Below, in pieces: positions 50,401-59,757 of a stretch of DNA of 64,000 nt. The stretch's first letter is position 1; every line of letters begins with the position of its first letter. This DNA comes from a virus, in the IMG/VR virus record IMGVR_UViG_3300036768_000756, positions 1 to 64,000 of that record; one strand, written 5' to 3'. A model generated the notes under the pieces. The model saw only the letters and a program-made list of their open reading frames with translations, made no database searches and was not told where the DNA came from. The position numbers and the translations under genes were made by a program.

Positions 50401-51244
50401 AGTCGAGCACCACGGTCGCCGGAGTCGCCTGCTCGAGGCCATAGTAGCCGCGCGAGAGCTCTGCGCCGATGCCCGTGATCCGCTGGATGCGCGTGCGCGG
50501 CACGTTAGCCGATAGCGTCAGCAGCCGGTCGTCGGGCTCGTCCGTGGTCCAAGCCTGCTCGCTCGTGTCTCCACGCGCCACGTGGCACACGTAGACGACA
50601 CGGCTCTCTCGTGTTGCGCGCGGTGATCGGCCTACGCGCGGGTGCAGGTGGAGTGCTGGTGTGGCAGTGCTGGTATACGTCCCCATGCTGCCGACGATGT
50701 CACGCTCCACGCCACCACCGCCGCGGAATGGCATATACGACGTGGGCCCATAGTCGAGTGCCGTGCGGCCCTGAGAGAGCTCGATGCAATCCGCATCGGA
50801 GAGAGCCCGCTGCCACAAAGCGACCTCGGCGACCACGCCGTCCAGCGTCTCCGTCCCGTTTGCGTGCCGCCCGATCCACATCGCGCCCGTCTGCGTGCCC
50901 ATGGCGCCGACAGTCGCCTCCACGTATCGCACACCGTCATAGAATCCCGTCGCCGTGCTGCCCTGGCGTCGCATCACGACCCATCCGCCATACGCCCGAT
51001 GGTATGGTTCTGCCAACTGCACGAGATAGACGTCATAGCTAGGCACGACGAGCCGGAAGCCAGTTGGGTCCACGCGCACCTGCCACGAGACGGTCGTGGC
51101 ACTGCCTGCGTAGAGCACGGTCTGTGCCGCTGACCCGGTCGAGTCCCACCGGCACCAAAATGCGATGGTCCACTCGCTGAGCCCCGCCAGAGGATGCTGG
51201 CCACTGCTGACCAGGTAGCGGATGCTGCTGCAGATGACCGCCAT
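47450..51244 (-). CDS. Large tail-tip protein with LamG domains (right)
   Basis: A 1,264-residue partner of 13754-17548. Residues 1-171 are identical because they lie in the shared block; beyond them substitutions are scattered, densest in the C-terminal carbohydrate-binding-like region. Confidence 0.75.
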   Translation of the reverse strand: MAVICSSIRYLVSSGQHPLAGLSEWTIAFWCRWDSTGSAAQTVLYAGSATTVSWQVRVDPTGFRLVVPSYDVYLVQLAEPYHRAYGGWVVMRRQGSTATGFYDGVRYVEATVGAMGTQTGAMWIGRHANGTETLDGVVAEVALWQRALSDADCIELSQGRTALDYGPTSYMPFRGGGGVERDIVGSMGTYTSTATPALHLHPRVGRSPRATRESRVVYVCHVARGDTSEQAWTTDEPDDRLLTLSANVPRTRIQRITGIGAELSRGYYGLEQATPATVVLDSTDRRTVGELIASYRPMMWWRGHEVSGDADVTRNYVCSTSSISYDDTWPHLSERAREAWRGNGASGSYVQVTGGPAPSLAGAWTVLMWVRPIGSQVQKYLLNAGSWAIIYGYVSGQVEFYAASYTGTDPRPNSQIAIPSDAWTMIAYTYEPTTGRWRSWREGVVQMDVTRSFTLGAGSLPAYIMAAASSLNNFNGSVADVAIIPRELSDIDMRELWRASLGQYSGAGRALIGRTVDVYVLDSGGALARVPRMVVTSVADGRDGTAVTLSDWLTYRAQDPIPADAVWPWRYPLSSQPGAAIPMPYGDAIYALPHIGESRTLDGGTDFALADARPAGSSTPDFLAVRDVWWDIAPQQAGLERASSWASLAVVSITASDTIVVSGDQRGLVVPGMTLRWMSSTDTMWRYGQVTAVQLSGSDTQVSVSGISFAGTTASGIIKSILATPAANTVAGSPGDIVSVGSGGARVAILRASGGYATEVALVTPGRGYTAGSTYGGVTVLEVGPGCEVSGDAVVLDGADYRTGLTIVRLPGQARGAVMARVQRARASYAQAIHDVLAHSTMGLGLQSSDQAASMLAARPSRRIDGALGASLQRQSAQLVLEELAKVTCAAIRDLGDRHATWEAERTRRHTLLLGPDAGGYDDASGRPEIGPAPARLRVRFGPLIRARGTSDETVLDQLDEYPGDLSLQLSDSGPELVVTAPLLLDRQTVDTMAYRIAAHELADRDRLAIRSGWGPELWHLRPHDVVRVADSTGRHSGDWIVRALQIGDETEVELAPWRSNMAYVQTGMPQATLQPGVIDLAPAIADAPRATSNRFRNADFSQLRSSGFPLGWWYNGATASVTVDQNCVGDRYVTLTATATASFFDTPTLGDTDAAARLHVARPGWTFLWAAWLSTTQRTSVVVRQMDSAGNIIGTDLQIALRPTAERNGLGWLRYYATARVTAQAVAYVQVWLRIQTGQSVSIDAPALYRVDSRTIGVPPWSR

Positions 51245-52146
51245 CTCTAGCGCACCTCCCGCAGTACGACGCGCCCGACCTCGATGAGCGTGGACGCGCG
51301 GTGCTGGATGCGGACCGGCTCCACGAGCCGGCAGACGTACGGCGTCGTGACTGGTACCACGAGCACTGGGTTCGGCCGCGCCTGCCCCAGTGCCTGCCAG
51401 ATCGAAAGCTGCGACGCGGGGAGCGCACCGCCGCCCATCTCCAGAATGACCGCCTGCCGCGACGTGAGACGAGGCCTAAGCCCGTCGATCGTGCGCGCCG
51501 AGTCAATCGTGTAGCTGAGCGTGGGTGAGCCGTACGCCGCCTCTAGGCGTGTGCGCGCGAAGCCCATGGCACCGATGTACAGCATCCCAGAGCCATCGTC
51601 CGTCGTACTCGTCATTCCCCGGATCCGCCAGTAGCGACGCTGCACGCCGCCGCTGCCATAATCGACAAAGAGTTTCCGCCGTCCGGAGTACGCATCCACA
51701 GCCGCTGTATACGTGGTCGCGGTCCACGTTGTGGCGTCGGTCGAGTAGGCCACCTCGATCGACGAGAGATTCGGGGCATCGATCCACACGCCAAACACCG
51801 TCAGGTTGCTGCCCAGGTCGATCTGGATGCCTGCCCCATTCGCGCTCGTGGCTCGCCATCCGACATATGGACGATCGAGATCAAGCACGTCCCGAATGTC
51901 ATAGCCGCCCGCAGTAGTGCCAACAGCAATGAGCGCGATCGGCGCATGCCAGTCGGTGATGACGATCATGCCGTGGCCCTCCCCGTGCGGTGCCCTGGCC
52001 GTCGCACAGGCAGCTGCGCCCGCAGCGCGGCGGTATTCTCCCTGAGCGCGGCGGTATTCTCGGCCTGCGCGCGGATCTGCTCCTCGAAGCGCTGCTGCTC
52101 GATCGCGGCCTGCTCACGGAGCACACGCTCGGATTCGCGGAGCCCT
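50729..52146. repeat. Near-identical block shared by both units (right copy)
   Basis: Matches 17033-18450 with one mismatch (52026). First flanking mismatches are at 50728 and 52147. Confidence 0.9.
51247..51969 (-). CDS. Distal-tail-like discoidin protein (right)
   Basis: 240 residues, identical to 17551-18273 at protein and DNA level, inside the shared block. Confidence 0.7.
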   Translation of the reverse strand: MIVITDWHAPIALIAVGTTAGGYDIRDVLDLDRPYVGWRATSANGAGIQIDLGSNLTVFGVWIDAPNLSSIEVAYSTDATTWTATTYTAAVDAYSGRRKLFVDYGSGGVQRRYWRIRGMTSTTDDGSGMLYIGAMGFARTRLEAAYGSPTLSYTIDSARTIDGLRPRLTSRQAVILEMGGGALPASQLSIWQALGQARPNPVLVVPVTTPYVCRLVEPVRIQHRASTLIEVGRVVLREVR

Positions 52147-55100
52147 GTCAGCGCCTGCTGCTCCAGGAATCGGCGCTGCGCGCTGCCCGCCGCGAACTGC
52201 CCGGCGAGTTGCAGCAGCTCCGTGCTTCGCTGCTCGACGATGCGCGCCCGGTCGATCGCAGCCACGCCCGACGCCTGACGCAGCGCGGCGAGCGCCTGCT
52301 GCTGCTCCTGCAGGATTGTCGCGCGCTGCGCCGCCGGGCTCATGCGCGCAAGCTCAATCTGCCGGATGCGCTCCCGCTGGCGATCGGCCTCCGCGAGTAA
52401 CGCCTGAGCACGCGCGGGGCCCTGCAGCGCATCGAGTATGGCGCGGAGCTGCGGCGGAATAAGCTGCAGCCCGCGCGCGAAGTCGAAGAGAGCCTGCGTC
52501 GCAGAGCGCACGGCCTCCGCGTCACCCGCCTGAATCGCAGCGAACACGTCGCCCACGACGCGCCGCATCTGGTCGGTGATGCCGGCGAGCGACACGTCGG
52601 CGATCGCATCGGTGAGCACCTGGCCGATGCGCTCCGCAAATGCCGTCTGCGCATCGCGGAGCTGGTCGTCTGGAGTGATGGCTAGCGCACGGATGGCACC
52701 GGCGAGCCCTTCCGCGGCGCGCGCCCCAGCCTGCGAGACCTGGTCGAGCTGCTGAATCAGCCGCCGCAAGTCAAGGCTCTGGCTTGCCGCATCGAGCTGT
52801 CGCATCGCGATGCGTGCGACGTCGAATCCGGGCGGCAACTCGTCCCCAAAGAGCCGCGCAATCTCTGCGACCGCGACCTCCAGTTGCGACGCGGAAAGCT
52901 GCCCGCGCTCGAACTGGTCGTGCACCGCGACGAGCGCGCCGCGGAAGTCAATGCCGGCTGCCTGTGCGGCGCGAAGCAGCCACTCCTCTGCCTCGCGCGC
53001 GCCGCGCCCGAGGGCGAGCGTCATGTTCGCGATCGTATTACCCAGCGCCGCTGGGTCCGCGAGTCCCATCGCCCGCCCGAACACCATTGCAGGCACCTGC
53101 ACGGCCGCTTGCACCGCGCCGATCTCTTGCGCAGGCCGCCGCTCGATGGCCGCAATGAGTCCGGCAAGATTCCCCCGATCTCGCATTCCAATAAGCCGCT
53201 CCACGTCGCGCCCGATCACCGTGTCCGCTAGCCGCGGCCCCTCAACGATACGGCCGGACTCGTCGCGGAATACGATTCGGCGCGAAAGTCCGGCCTTCTC
53301 CATCACTGTCTCGATCGCGCGCAGTGCACGGTCCTCTGCCGTAGTCTGCGAGGCCCCGAACAGCGACGTGAGCGCGCCGAGAAGTCCGCCGATCGCCGCG
53401 CCGATCGCGGTTCCGATGCCGGGAATGATGCTGCCAAGCGCCGCGCCTGCTGCAGCACCAGCACCGACACTCAGCACGCTCCGACCCGCGTCGAACTGCC
53501 CAAATCGCGTGGTGCCGGGCCCCGTCGCCATCATGATTGGGCCTGCGATCAGAGCAGCGAGACCTAGGCCACCAGCAGCCGCGCCGAGTGTGGAGAGCGA
53601 GATTCCGAGCGTGGATGCGAGGCTGCTTGCGCCCGTGAGCGTGGCGAGCGTGCCGCCCGTGATGGCGCCAAGCCCAAGCGCACCAGCGAGTGCTGCGAGC
53701 ACCGGTGCCGCGGATGCCGAGCCGGACACCATGCCCGCCAGAGCCTGCGCGATCCCGCCCTGCACGAGGGCGCCCGTGATGCCGGCGCCGAGCCGCGTGA
53801 GCACGCCCGCACCTTGGGCTTTGAGTGCGCGCGACTGCTCAGCCAGTGCGGATCCGACAATGTCGGACACCGATACGAGCAGGCTGTCTCGCAACACGAG
53901 CCCGATGTCTCCGACACCGCCGCCTGCGATGCGTGCCGTGACCGCGCGAGAGACCGAGCCGCCGATGATCTCGACCACGTCCACCGCAGCCGCGCGCGCT
54001 CGATCTAGGCCTTCGAGCGTGCGGTCCACCCGCTCGCGGAGAATGCCCATCGTGGCGTCGATCTGCTCCACGCGTGCGGCCCACGCCTCGACAACCCTCG
54101 GGTCGAACACGGTCGGCATGACCTGAGCAAGCTGGATCGCCGTCTCTAGCCGCTCGCGCTCGGCCTGTAGTAGCGACTCCTCAACGCGGAGCTGCTCCTC
54201 CATCGCTTGCCGGACTGCGGCCATTGCCGCGCGCTGCTCCTCGGGCCCCATCGTCTGCGCGCGCTCCAAGAGCGCCCGGGCGCGCTCGACGTGCGCAGCC
54301 GCGATCTCACGTGCGGTCTCAGCCCGGGTCCGGTCTGCCTGCGAGATCACATCCGTGACCTGCTCCCATTGCACGCGCAGGTCTTCTGCGGCTTTGGCCG
54401 CATCGGTAGACCGCACGCGAATTGCAGAGAGCGCATCGGCAAACCGGCTCGTGTCTTGCGCCGCCTCGGCTGCCGCCGCGCCAGTGCGCTGGATGCTGGC
54501 TGCTACCGCTTCGGGGATCGGCGACATCGGCGCGGCTGGCGTGAATGGCGGTGGCTCTGTCAGCGCCGGCTGTACCGGCTGCGCCGCGCCTGGCTGCATG
54601 CCGCCGCCGGGCAGAAACAACGCCAACGGCGCGCTAATCCCGAGACCGCTGAGCCCGCCCACGAGCGCGCCAGCAGGCCCACCAAACAAACCGCCGAGCA
54701 GCGCGCCTGTTAGGGACCCGCCGCCCAGTATGGCCAGGGAGCCAATTGCCGGACTCGACAGGGCCGCGCTGATTCGCTCGGCGGCAATCATTACCTTGCC
54801 GAGCGCCATGGCGAGGTTCTCCGCCGCAGCGACTGCACGTTCGAGGCCCGCAACGATGCTCTGCGGATCTTGCGCGATCTGGCTAGCTACACCGCGCACG
54901 GCTTCCGCAACCCGCCCGAGCGCGCGTGCAAGCACCTCGTCGATGCGGCCGCGCTCGCCAGTCACCGCCTGCGAGATTGCGTCCGCCAAGGTGAAGAACG
55001 CATCGCGGATTTGTGCGAGCGCGCCCGTCACCGCCGTGGATCGTGTCACGATAGCACCGATCTGCTCCAGTGCCTCGGCGATCGCGCCGCGCACCTGCGC

Positions 55101-55760
55101 CATTCTGCCCCCGAACGTGGACGCCTCGGCTTCTGCCTGCCCCATTGTGCGCCGCCAGGCATCGATGACCTGCGACCATTTTTCCTGCGCACTCGCACCC
55201 TCGTCGGCGCGGAGCCTCAGTGTGCGGAGTAGCCCATCGAGCCGGCCACCAAGCGCACCGCCCACGAGCTCGGCCATCGCGTCGATGGACATGTCATATG
55301 CCGATGCGAGATCGAGCACCATGCGCGTGAGCGGCTCGATCTGCTGCCTCTGCGCGCCGAACTGGACCAGGAGCCGCTGGACGTTGTTCACCGCCTCGTC
55401 GCCGTGAACCGTTAGCCGTTGGTACGCCGCGGCCTGTGCCTGCAGCTCGCGGAGATAATCCGCGCTCGCCTGGCCCGTCGCGCGCAACGTTGCGGCGAGC
55501 CGGGCAGTAGCCCGGTCTTGCTCGTCGGCTGCGGCGATTGTGGCCCGAAGCGCGCTCGTCACCACGCCGGAGACGCGCCCGAGTAGCTCCCATGCCTGGT
55601 TCGCGACAATGACGCCCCTGGCGAGACGGCTGAACGATCCCTCGGCAGCCGTAGTCGTGCCGGATAGCCGCTCGATCGCCTGGCGCGTGCTCTCGACCAC
55701 ACGCACCGCACCGTCGTCTTCGATGCGAAGTCGGATCGAAATGTCAGAGATCGGCGGCAT
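51966..55760 (-). CDS. Tape measure protein (right)
   Basis: A 1,264-residue partner of 18270-22037, 9 residues longer. ATG 55760 has GGAG 6 bases upstream. The segment at about 770-880 is the most diverged (DRGNLAGLIAAIERRPAQE against a different left sequence); hydrophobic segments and C-terminus are kept. Confidence 0.92.
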   Translation of the reverse strand: MPPISDISIRLRIEDDGAVRVVESTRQAIERLSGTTTAAEGSFSRLARGVIVANQAWELLGRVSGVVTSALRATIAAADEQDRATARLAATLRATGQASADYLRELQAQAAAYQRLTVHGDEAVNNVQRLLVQFGAQRQQIEPLTRMVLDLASAYDMSIDAMAELVGGALGGRLDGLLRTLRLRADEGASAQEKWSQVIDAWRRTMGQAEAEASTFGGRMAQVRGAIAEALEQIGAIVTRSTAVTGALAQIRDAFFTLADAISQAVTGERGRIDEVLARALGRVAEAVRGVASQIAQDPQSIVAGLERAVAAAENLAMALGKVMIAAERISAALSSPAIGSLAILGGGSLTGALLGGLFGGPAGALVGGLSGLGISAPLALFLPGGGMQPGAAQPVQPALTEPPPFTPAAPMSPIPEAVAASIQRTGAAAAEAAQDTSRFADALSAIRVRSTDAAKAAEDLRVQWEQVTDVISQADRTRAETAREIAAAHVERARALLERAQTMGPEEQRAAMAAVRQAMEEQLRVEESLLQAERERLETAIQLAQVMPTVFDPRVVEAWAARVEQIDATMGILRERVDRTLEGLDRARAAAVDVVEIIGGSVSRAVTARIAGGGVGDIGLVLRDSLLVSVSDIVGSALAEQSRALKAQGAGVLTRLGAGITGALVQGGIAQALAGMVSGSASAAPVLAALAGALGLGAITGGTLATLTGASSLASTLGISLSTLGAAAGGLGLAALIAGPIMMATGPGTTRFGQFDAGRSVLSVGAGAAAGAALGSIIPGIGTAIGAAIGGLLGALTSLFGASQTTAEDRALRAIETVMEKAGLSRRIVFRDESGRIVEGPRLADTVIGRDVERLIGMRDRGNLAGLIAAIERRPAQEIGAVQAAVQVPAMVFGRAMGLADPAALGNTIANMTLALGRGAREAEEWLLRAAQAAGIDFRGALVAVHDQFERGQLSASQLEVAVAEIARLFGDELPPGFDVARIAMRQLDAASQSLDLRRLIQQLDQVSQAGARAAEGLAGAIRALAITPDDQLRDAQTAFAERIGQVLTDAIADVSLAGITDQMRRVVGDVFAAIQAGDAEAVRSATQALFDFARGLQLIPPQLRAILDALQGPARAQALLAEADRQRERIRQIELARMSPAAQRATILQEQQQALAALRQASGVAAIDRARIVEQRSTELLQLAGQFAAGSAQRRFLEQQALTGLRESERVLREQAAIEQQRFEEQIRAQAENTAALRENTAALRAQLPVRRPGHRTGRATA

Positions 55761-56549
55761 CGTCGTCTCCGTCGAGCAAGGCCAACTCCCTCACCGAATA
55801 AACGCGGCCGGAACTGCGCGCGCCCGCCACCGCGTGCATGAGCTCGATCACGTCTGCATGCGAGTAGACGCGATCGAGCACGATCACGGGTCTGGTCATG
55901 GCACGGAGCTCAGCCAGCAGCGCCCCCGTCTGCACGCGCCAATACTCGCGCGTGATGCCCGCATCGTCGCGCCATGCCTTGCCACGCAGGCATCGCGATG
56001 CGAGCTCTGCAAGCGCCCATGCCTCGGCGGGATACCGTTCCCGCCAGCACCCGCCCTCGCACGCCTCGTGCGCGCCGCACTCGTCACATGACGTCGGGAG
56101 TAGCTGCGATCGGTGTGCTGCTAGGAGCCTGCAGGCGAGCTCGGGGAGCCGAACTTTTTTTTCTCCCACTCCTCCCTGAGCTCTTCCAGCGCTCGCACCA
56201 CCGCATCTTGCGCGGACGGCACGGCCAATAGGAGCTCGATCAGCTGCTCCTGCCACGTGGGCGGCACATCGTCGAGGTCCGCGAGCTCTCGTAGCTGCTG
56301 CGGGTCGTGCCCCGAGAAGTCCGCCACCACAGGCGGTGTGGCGATGTCCCGATCCGGCACACCGGACACCAGCGCCTGAATGTACGCCCGGAGAATGTCG
56401 CCCTGTCGCGCGCGCACGCGGTCGAGATACATCGCAATCCGACGCCCGGCATGCACCGTGATGCGACGCACCGTGACACGCCACCCGGCACATGGCGGCG
56501 GAAGCTCCACGACGCGCGTCTCCTGGGCCTCCAGTTTCTCGTACCGCAT
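55744..56549 (-). CDS. Tail assembly chaperone GT fusion by -1 frameshift (right)
   Basis: The same eight-A run (56162-56155) and -1 switch to EKKVRLPEL. The T-frame Cys cluster is partly changed (TSCDECGAHEACEGGCW): one of the adjacent Cys is Gly, and the others are kept. Confidence 0.8.
56121..56549 (-). CDS. Tail assembly chaperone G (right)
   Basis: A 142-residue partner of 22401-22829. ATG 56549 matches the left start; a GTG at 56558 that overlaps the upstream stop (GTGA) would add three residues. Confidence 0.78.
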   Translation of the reverse strand: MRYEKLEAQETRVVELPPPCAGWRVTVRRITVHAGRRIAMYLDRVRARQGDILRAYIQALVSGVPDRDIATPPVVADFSGHDPQQLRELADLDDVPPTWQEQLIELLLAVPSAQDAVVRALEELREEWEKKKFGSPSSPAGS

Positions 56550-56554
56550 AGCGG

Positions 56555-56731
56555 TCACGTGTCGACGCGCACCCAGACGGGCGAGATGCCCTCATCGGAG
56601 ATGCAGCGGATGCAGTCATACGTGTCGCCATGCACAATCTCCGTGACGCGGTAGTAGAGCTCGCCGTCCGGATCGTACTCCACCCCGCCGCTAGGTAGGC
56701 TGCGGAACCGCACAATGTCACCGACTTGCAT
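56555..56731 (-). CDS. Small conserved protein of the tail operon (right)
   Basis: A 58-residue partner of 22829-23008, MQVGDIVRFRSLPSGG and VWVRVDT at the ends, one residue shorter. Confidence 0.72.
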   Translation of the reverse strand: MQVGDIVRFRSLPSGGVEYDPDGELYYRVTEIVHGDTYDCIRCISDEGISPVWVRVDT

Positions 56732-56734
56732 GGC

Positions 56735-56971
56735 TCACCTCCCGGCCTTGCTCACCTGGTCGACGATCTCTCGCACGCCGATAGCCGCGAGGCCGCTCAG
56801 TGCCGCACCCGTGGTAGTGTCGGCCTGGCCACTGAGCGCGGCGCCGATAGCGCCGATGACCGTGGCCAGGATCGGCACGAGCGGCTTCGGGATCAGCGGG
56901 ACCACTCGCCTCACGATAGCCGTGAGGATCGCGGCTGCTGCAGGGATCGCAATCCGCAGAATGTCGTCCAT
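56735..56971 (-). CDS. Small membrane protein, holin-like (right)
   Basis: A 78-residue partner of 23012-23251 after AGGAGGTGTCCC. The two hydrophobic segments and PLIPKPLVPI hinge are unchanged. Confidence 0.6.
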   Translation of the reverse strand: MDDILRIAIPAAAAILTAIVRRVVPLIPKPLVPILATVIGAIGAALSGQADTTTGAALSGLAAIGVREIVDQVSKAGR

Positions 56972-56981
56972 GGGACACCTC

Positions 56982-58250
56982 CTATTCGACCCAGATTGCA
57001 TACTCCGACTCGACGCCGCCAGTGCAGCGGCCCTGAATCGTTTGCATAATGATGTTCTCGCGCTCCGAGTATTCGAGCGTGATCGCCATCCGCGGGAAGT
57101 GGAAGATCCACTTGTTCCCCGTCGCTGAGCCGACATCGATCCGCATGCAGAACTTCGTGCCGGCGAACATCTCGCTGAGCATCGTGGCATCCGAAATGGC
57201 TCGGTTGGGCGTGAAGGAATCCCGATCCACTGCCATTGTCGCGCGCACGACCGGGTTGCGGCCCGTGATAATCGGGCGCAGCGCGCCTTGCGAGACGGTG
57301 GCGTCGTTCACGATCTGCCGCTCGTTCCCCGCATCGAAGCTGAACTCTCGGAGTACGATGGTTTGGCCGCTCGATGTGGCCCCGTCGAACGAGCCGCCAC
57401 CGGCTTGCCCGTCGCCCGTGAGAGAGCCGAAACCCGTCGAGTCGTACGCAATGGTGAATTGCGTGGCCGTGGGTGCGCCCGTCACAAGGTGGCAGCCGTT
57501 GACTACCTGCCACGAGCCCGTCAACCCGGTGATCGCCACGAGATGTCCAGTCGAGAGTCCGTGCGCCGCATCCGTCGTGAATGTGGTCGTAGTGCCCGCC
57601 GTGGCTGACGTGAGTCGCACGGGCGTCGTGATGCGAGCAATCCGGAGCGTGATGTTCCGGAATGCGAGCGGACGGATAGTGCCGCCGGTGTAGCCCGCGA
57701 TGCTGCTCTCGTCCTGCGTGTCCCAGACGCCCTGACCGTCGAACGTTCCTTCGAGAAACCCTTCGGGCCGGCCCGAGATTGTCAGCGACCCGACGACGTC
57801 GCGTGCGAAGATGCGCGCCTTGCCGTTTTTGGCACCGACGGTGACCGGATGGCATCGCGCCGGCGTCGTGGCGCCGTCGATGAGCTCTGTCGGTGTCGCA
57901 GGGCGGTATATCACCCGCGCCGACTGCGTATGCCGCGCCATACCACTCGCGATGAGCATCGCGTCGATCGCGCTCGCGCCGTTACCAGTCGCGGAGCCCG
58001 CGGTGCCGCTGCCAAACACGGGGAACCGAGCGCGCACATCCGCGAGCTGGGGCCCTACGACTGCGTCGATCGGCGACAACGATCCGCGGATCACGCTGAT
58101 CGGAATCAGCTGCGGCCGCGGCTGGATAACCACAGGCTCCAAGAGCGGGAGATCATCGGTTCCGCCTGTACCGTAGGCTGGTGCGCCTGGGTTGGCCTGC
58201 AACTTTGCGACCGCCTGAATAGATTGGCTGATGGTGACCTGCTTGGCCAT
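56982..58250 (-). CDS. Major tail tube protein (right)
   Basis: A 422-residue partner of 23265-24533, same length including the inserted domain; changes are few and conservative. Confidence 0.75.
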   Translation of the reverse strand: MAKQVTISQSIQAVAKLQANPGAPAYGTGGTDDLPLLEPVVIQPRPQLIPISVIRGSLSPIDAVVGPQLADVRARFPVFGSGTAGSATGNGASAIDAMLIASGMARHTQSARVIYRPATPTELIDGATTPARCHPVTVGAKNGKARIFARDVVGSLTISGRPEGFLEGTFDGQGVWDTQDESSIAGYTGGTIRPLAFRNITLRIARITTPVRLTSATAGTTTTFTTDAAHGLSTGHLVAITGLTGSWQVVNGCHLVTGAPTATQFTIAYDSTGFGSLTGDGQAGGGSFDGATSSGQTIVLREFSFDAGNERQIVNDATVSQGALRPIITGRNPVVRATMAVDRDSFTPNRAISDATMLSEMFAGTKFCMRIDVGSATGNKWIFHFPRMAITLEYSERENIIMQTIQGRCTGGVESEYAIWVE

Positions 58251-58252
58251 GA

Positions 58253-58666
58253 TTACACCTCCGTCCTAATCACGCCCTCGATCGTCAGCATGTCGCGGTG
58301 GTAGAGGATGCGGTACTCTCGCAGCACGAGATATCCGCCATTGTCTGCTCGGATCACTCGCGCCATGAGCGGCGTGGCACCATACTCGCCGAGCACGCCC
58401 ATGATCTCCGCGTCGAGGGCTGCAAGCTGCGTGTGGTAATCGAGCTCCGACCAGGGCCCGCGCGGCATCCACTCGATGTCGATGTTCGCCGCGATGACGG
58501 CGGACCGCCCGGCCTGCGGCTCGTACTCGACCTGGTCCATCCAGATAATGCAGTCTCCAGGATCGAGCGCTGTTTCGTCGCGATCGAACCGCACTCGTGC
58601 CGCGATACGAGCGGCGACTACGGCGTCAGCCGCATCATGCAGGATGTCATGCTCCACCGTAGACAC
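58253..58666 (-). CDS. Tail terminator-type protein (right)
   Basis: A 137-residue partner of 24536-24949. GTG 58666 after AGAGGAGGCAGCCC, conserved, supporting this start in both. Confidence 0.6.
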   Translation of the reverse strand: MSTVEHDILHDAADAVVAARIAARVRFDRDETALDPGDCIIWMDQVEYEPQAGRSAVIAANIDIEWMPRGPWSELDYHTQLAALDAEIMGVLGEYGATPLMARVIRADNGGYLVLREYRILYHRDMLTIEGVIRTEV

Positions 58667-59243
58667 GGGCTGCCTCCTCTGCGACTCGGGACACGAGCTC
58701 GGGCGCAATTTTGCGAAGCGCGGGCCGCGCCGGCACCGTCACCGAGCGCACGAGCCGATAGAGCGGCACGATCGCCTCGCCGCGCCGCTGAAAGATGATG
58801 CCCTTGCGCACGAACGTATTGCGGTACGCCCGCGCGGGCCGCCGTTCCACGCCGGCAGCAGTGAGCGCGGCCGGTAGCGGGATCGCGATATATTGCCCGC
58901 GCCGCGGCCGGATCACCGTCTCGTCTACCGGACGGCCCTGGGCATCGATGCCCTCGTGCACGGCCGCGTAGACGAGAGCCGCGCTCCCCGCCTCGACACC
59001 AACACTGAGCCCAATCGGGCGCCGCTCTACCTGGTAGCCGTACGAGCCCACGAGTCGCCCAGTACGCACGGCCGTCCGCTCTGCCGTGGTGCCGCCGCGC
59101 CGATATCGGAGCACGATGTCTTGCACAGCGCGCCGTCCCTCGCGCTCTAGCGCGCGCGCCATACGCTCCCGCCGCTCAGCGCCGTAGCCGGTCATCCACC
59201 TGAGCGTGTCAGCGATACCACGCGCGGAGACCGAGAGCCTCAT
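58647..59243 (-). CDS. HK97 gp10-like protein (right)
   Basis: A 198-residue partner of 24930-25526; RTGRLVGSYGYQVE and the basic C-terminus are kept. Confidence 0.7.
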   Translation of the reverse strand: MRLSVSARGIADTLRWMTGYGAERRERMARALEREGRRAVQDIVLRYRRGGTTAERTAVRTGRLVGSYGYQVERRPIGLSVGVEAGSAALVYAAVHEGIDAQGRPVDETVIRPRRGQYIAIPLPAALTAAGVERRPARAYRNTFVRKGIIFQRRGEAIVPLYRLVRSVTVPARPALRKIAPELVSRVAEEAARVYGGA

Positions 59244-59743
59244 GCGCCCCTCCCGAGCTGCTGTCGGAGCACGTCTGGTGGCCCGAATGCCTGCTCACCT
59301 GCCGCCTCCCGCATCCGGATCCACCGCGCTGCGGAGATGATCGCAGCGCGGATCTCCTTGGGCACGCCGTTAATGTCGGCCGCGATGCCAACGCTGGCGG
59401 TGATACGGTACCAGCCGGGTGGCCAGTGCCCACCAGCGCGCGTCACTAGCCCCGCTTGCGCATCGACGACGTACGTCGCGGCATCGATGGTGGTCCAGGT
59501 CTGGGCATCGGTCGAGTACTCGATGGTGACCGAACGCACGGGACGCCCGGGCACGCGGAGCACGTCGAACTCGCCCACGATGTACTGCGTCTGGACGCGC
59601 GACGTGGCGATGATCGTGCGGCCAAGCACGCGCTCGACAAGCTCGGTCGCCTGCGCCGCCAGGCGATGCGCACCGAGGGCATCCTCGAGGCGCATCCCCA
59701 GCGCCTGAGCGAGCTCTGCATCCGTGATCGCGGGCGTGATCAT
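59240..59743 (-). CDS. Head-tail connector (right)
   Basis: A 167-residue partner of 25523-26026, equal length, with conservative differences. Confidence 0.65.
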   Translation of the reverse strand: MITPAITDAELAQALGMRLEDALGAHRLAAQATELVERVLGRTIIATSRVQTQYIVGEFDVLRVPGRPVRSVTIEYSTDAQTWTTIDAATYVVDAQAGLVTRAGGHWPPGWYRITASVGIAADINGVPKEIRAAIISAARWIRMREAAGEQAFGPPDVLRQQLGRGA

Positions 59744-59757
59744 GTCGTGCCCCGATA

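Larger units (their letters stand above)
17033..50728. other. One complete phage genome equivalent (33,696 bp)
   Basis: From the start of one shared block to the start of the next, this stretch holds exactly one of every module: tape measure through terminase, replication operon, early operon, late host-facing genes and tail tip. If the tandem is an assembly join of circular or permuted genomes, this is one whole genome and the rest of the window is most of a second. Confidence 0.6.
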
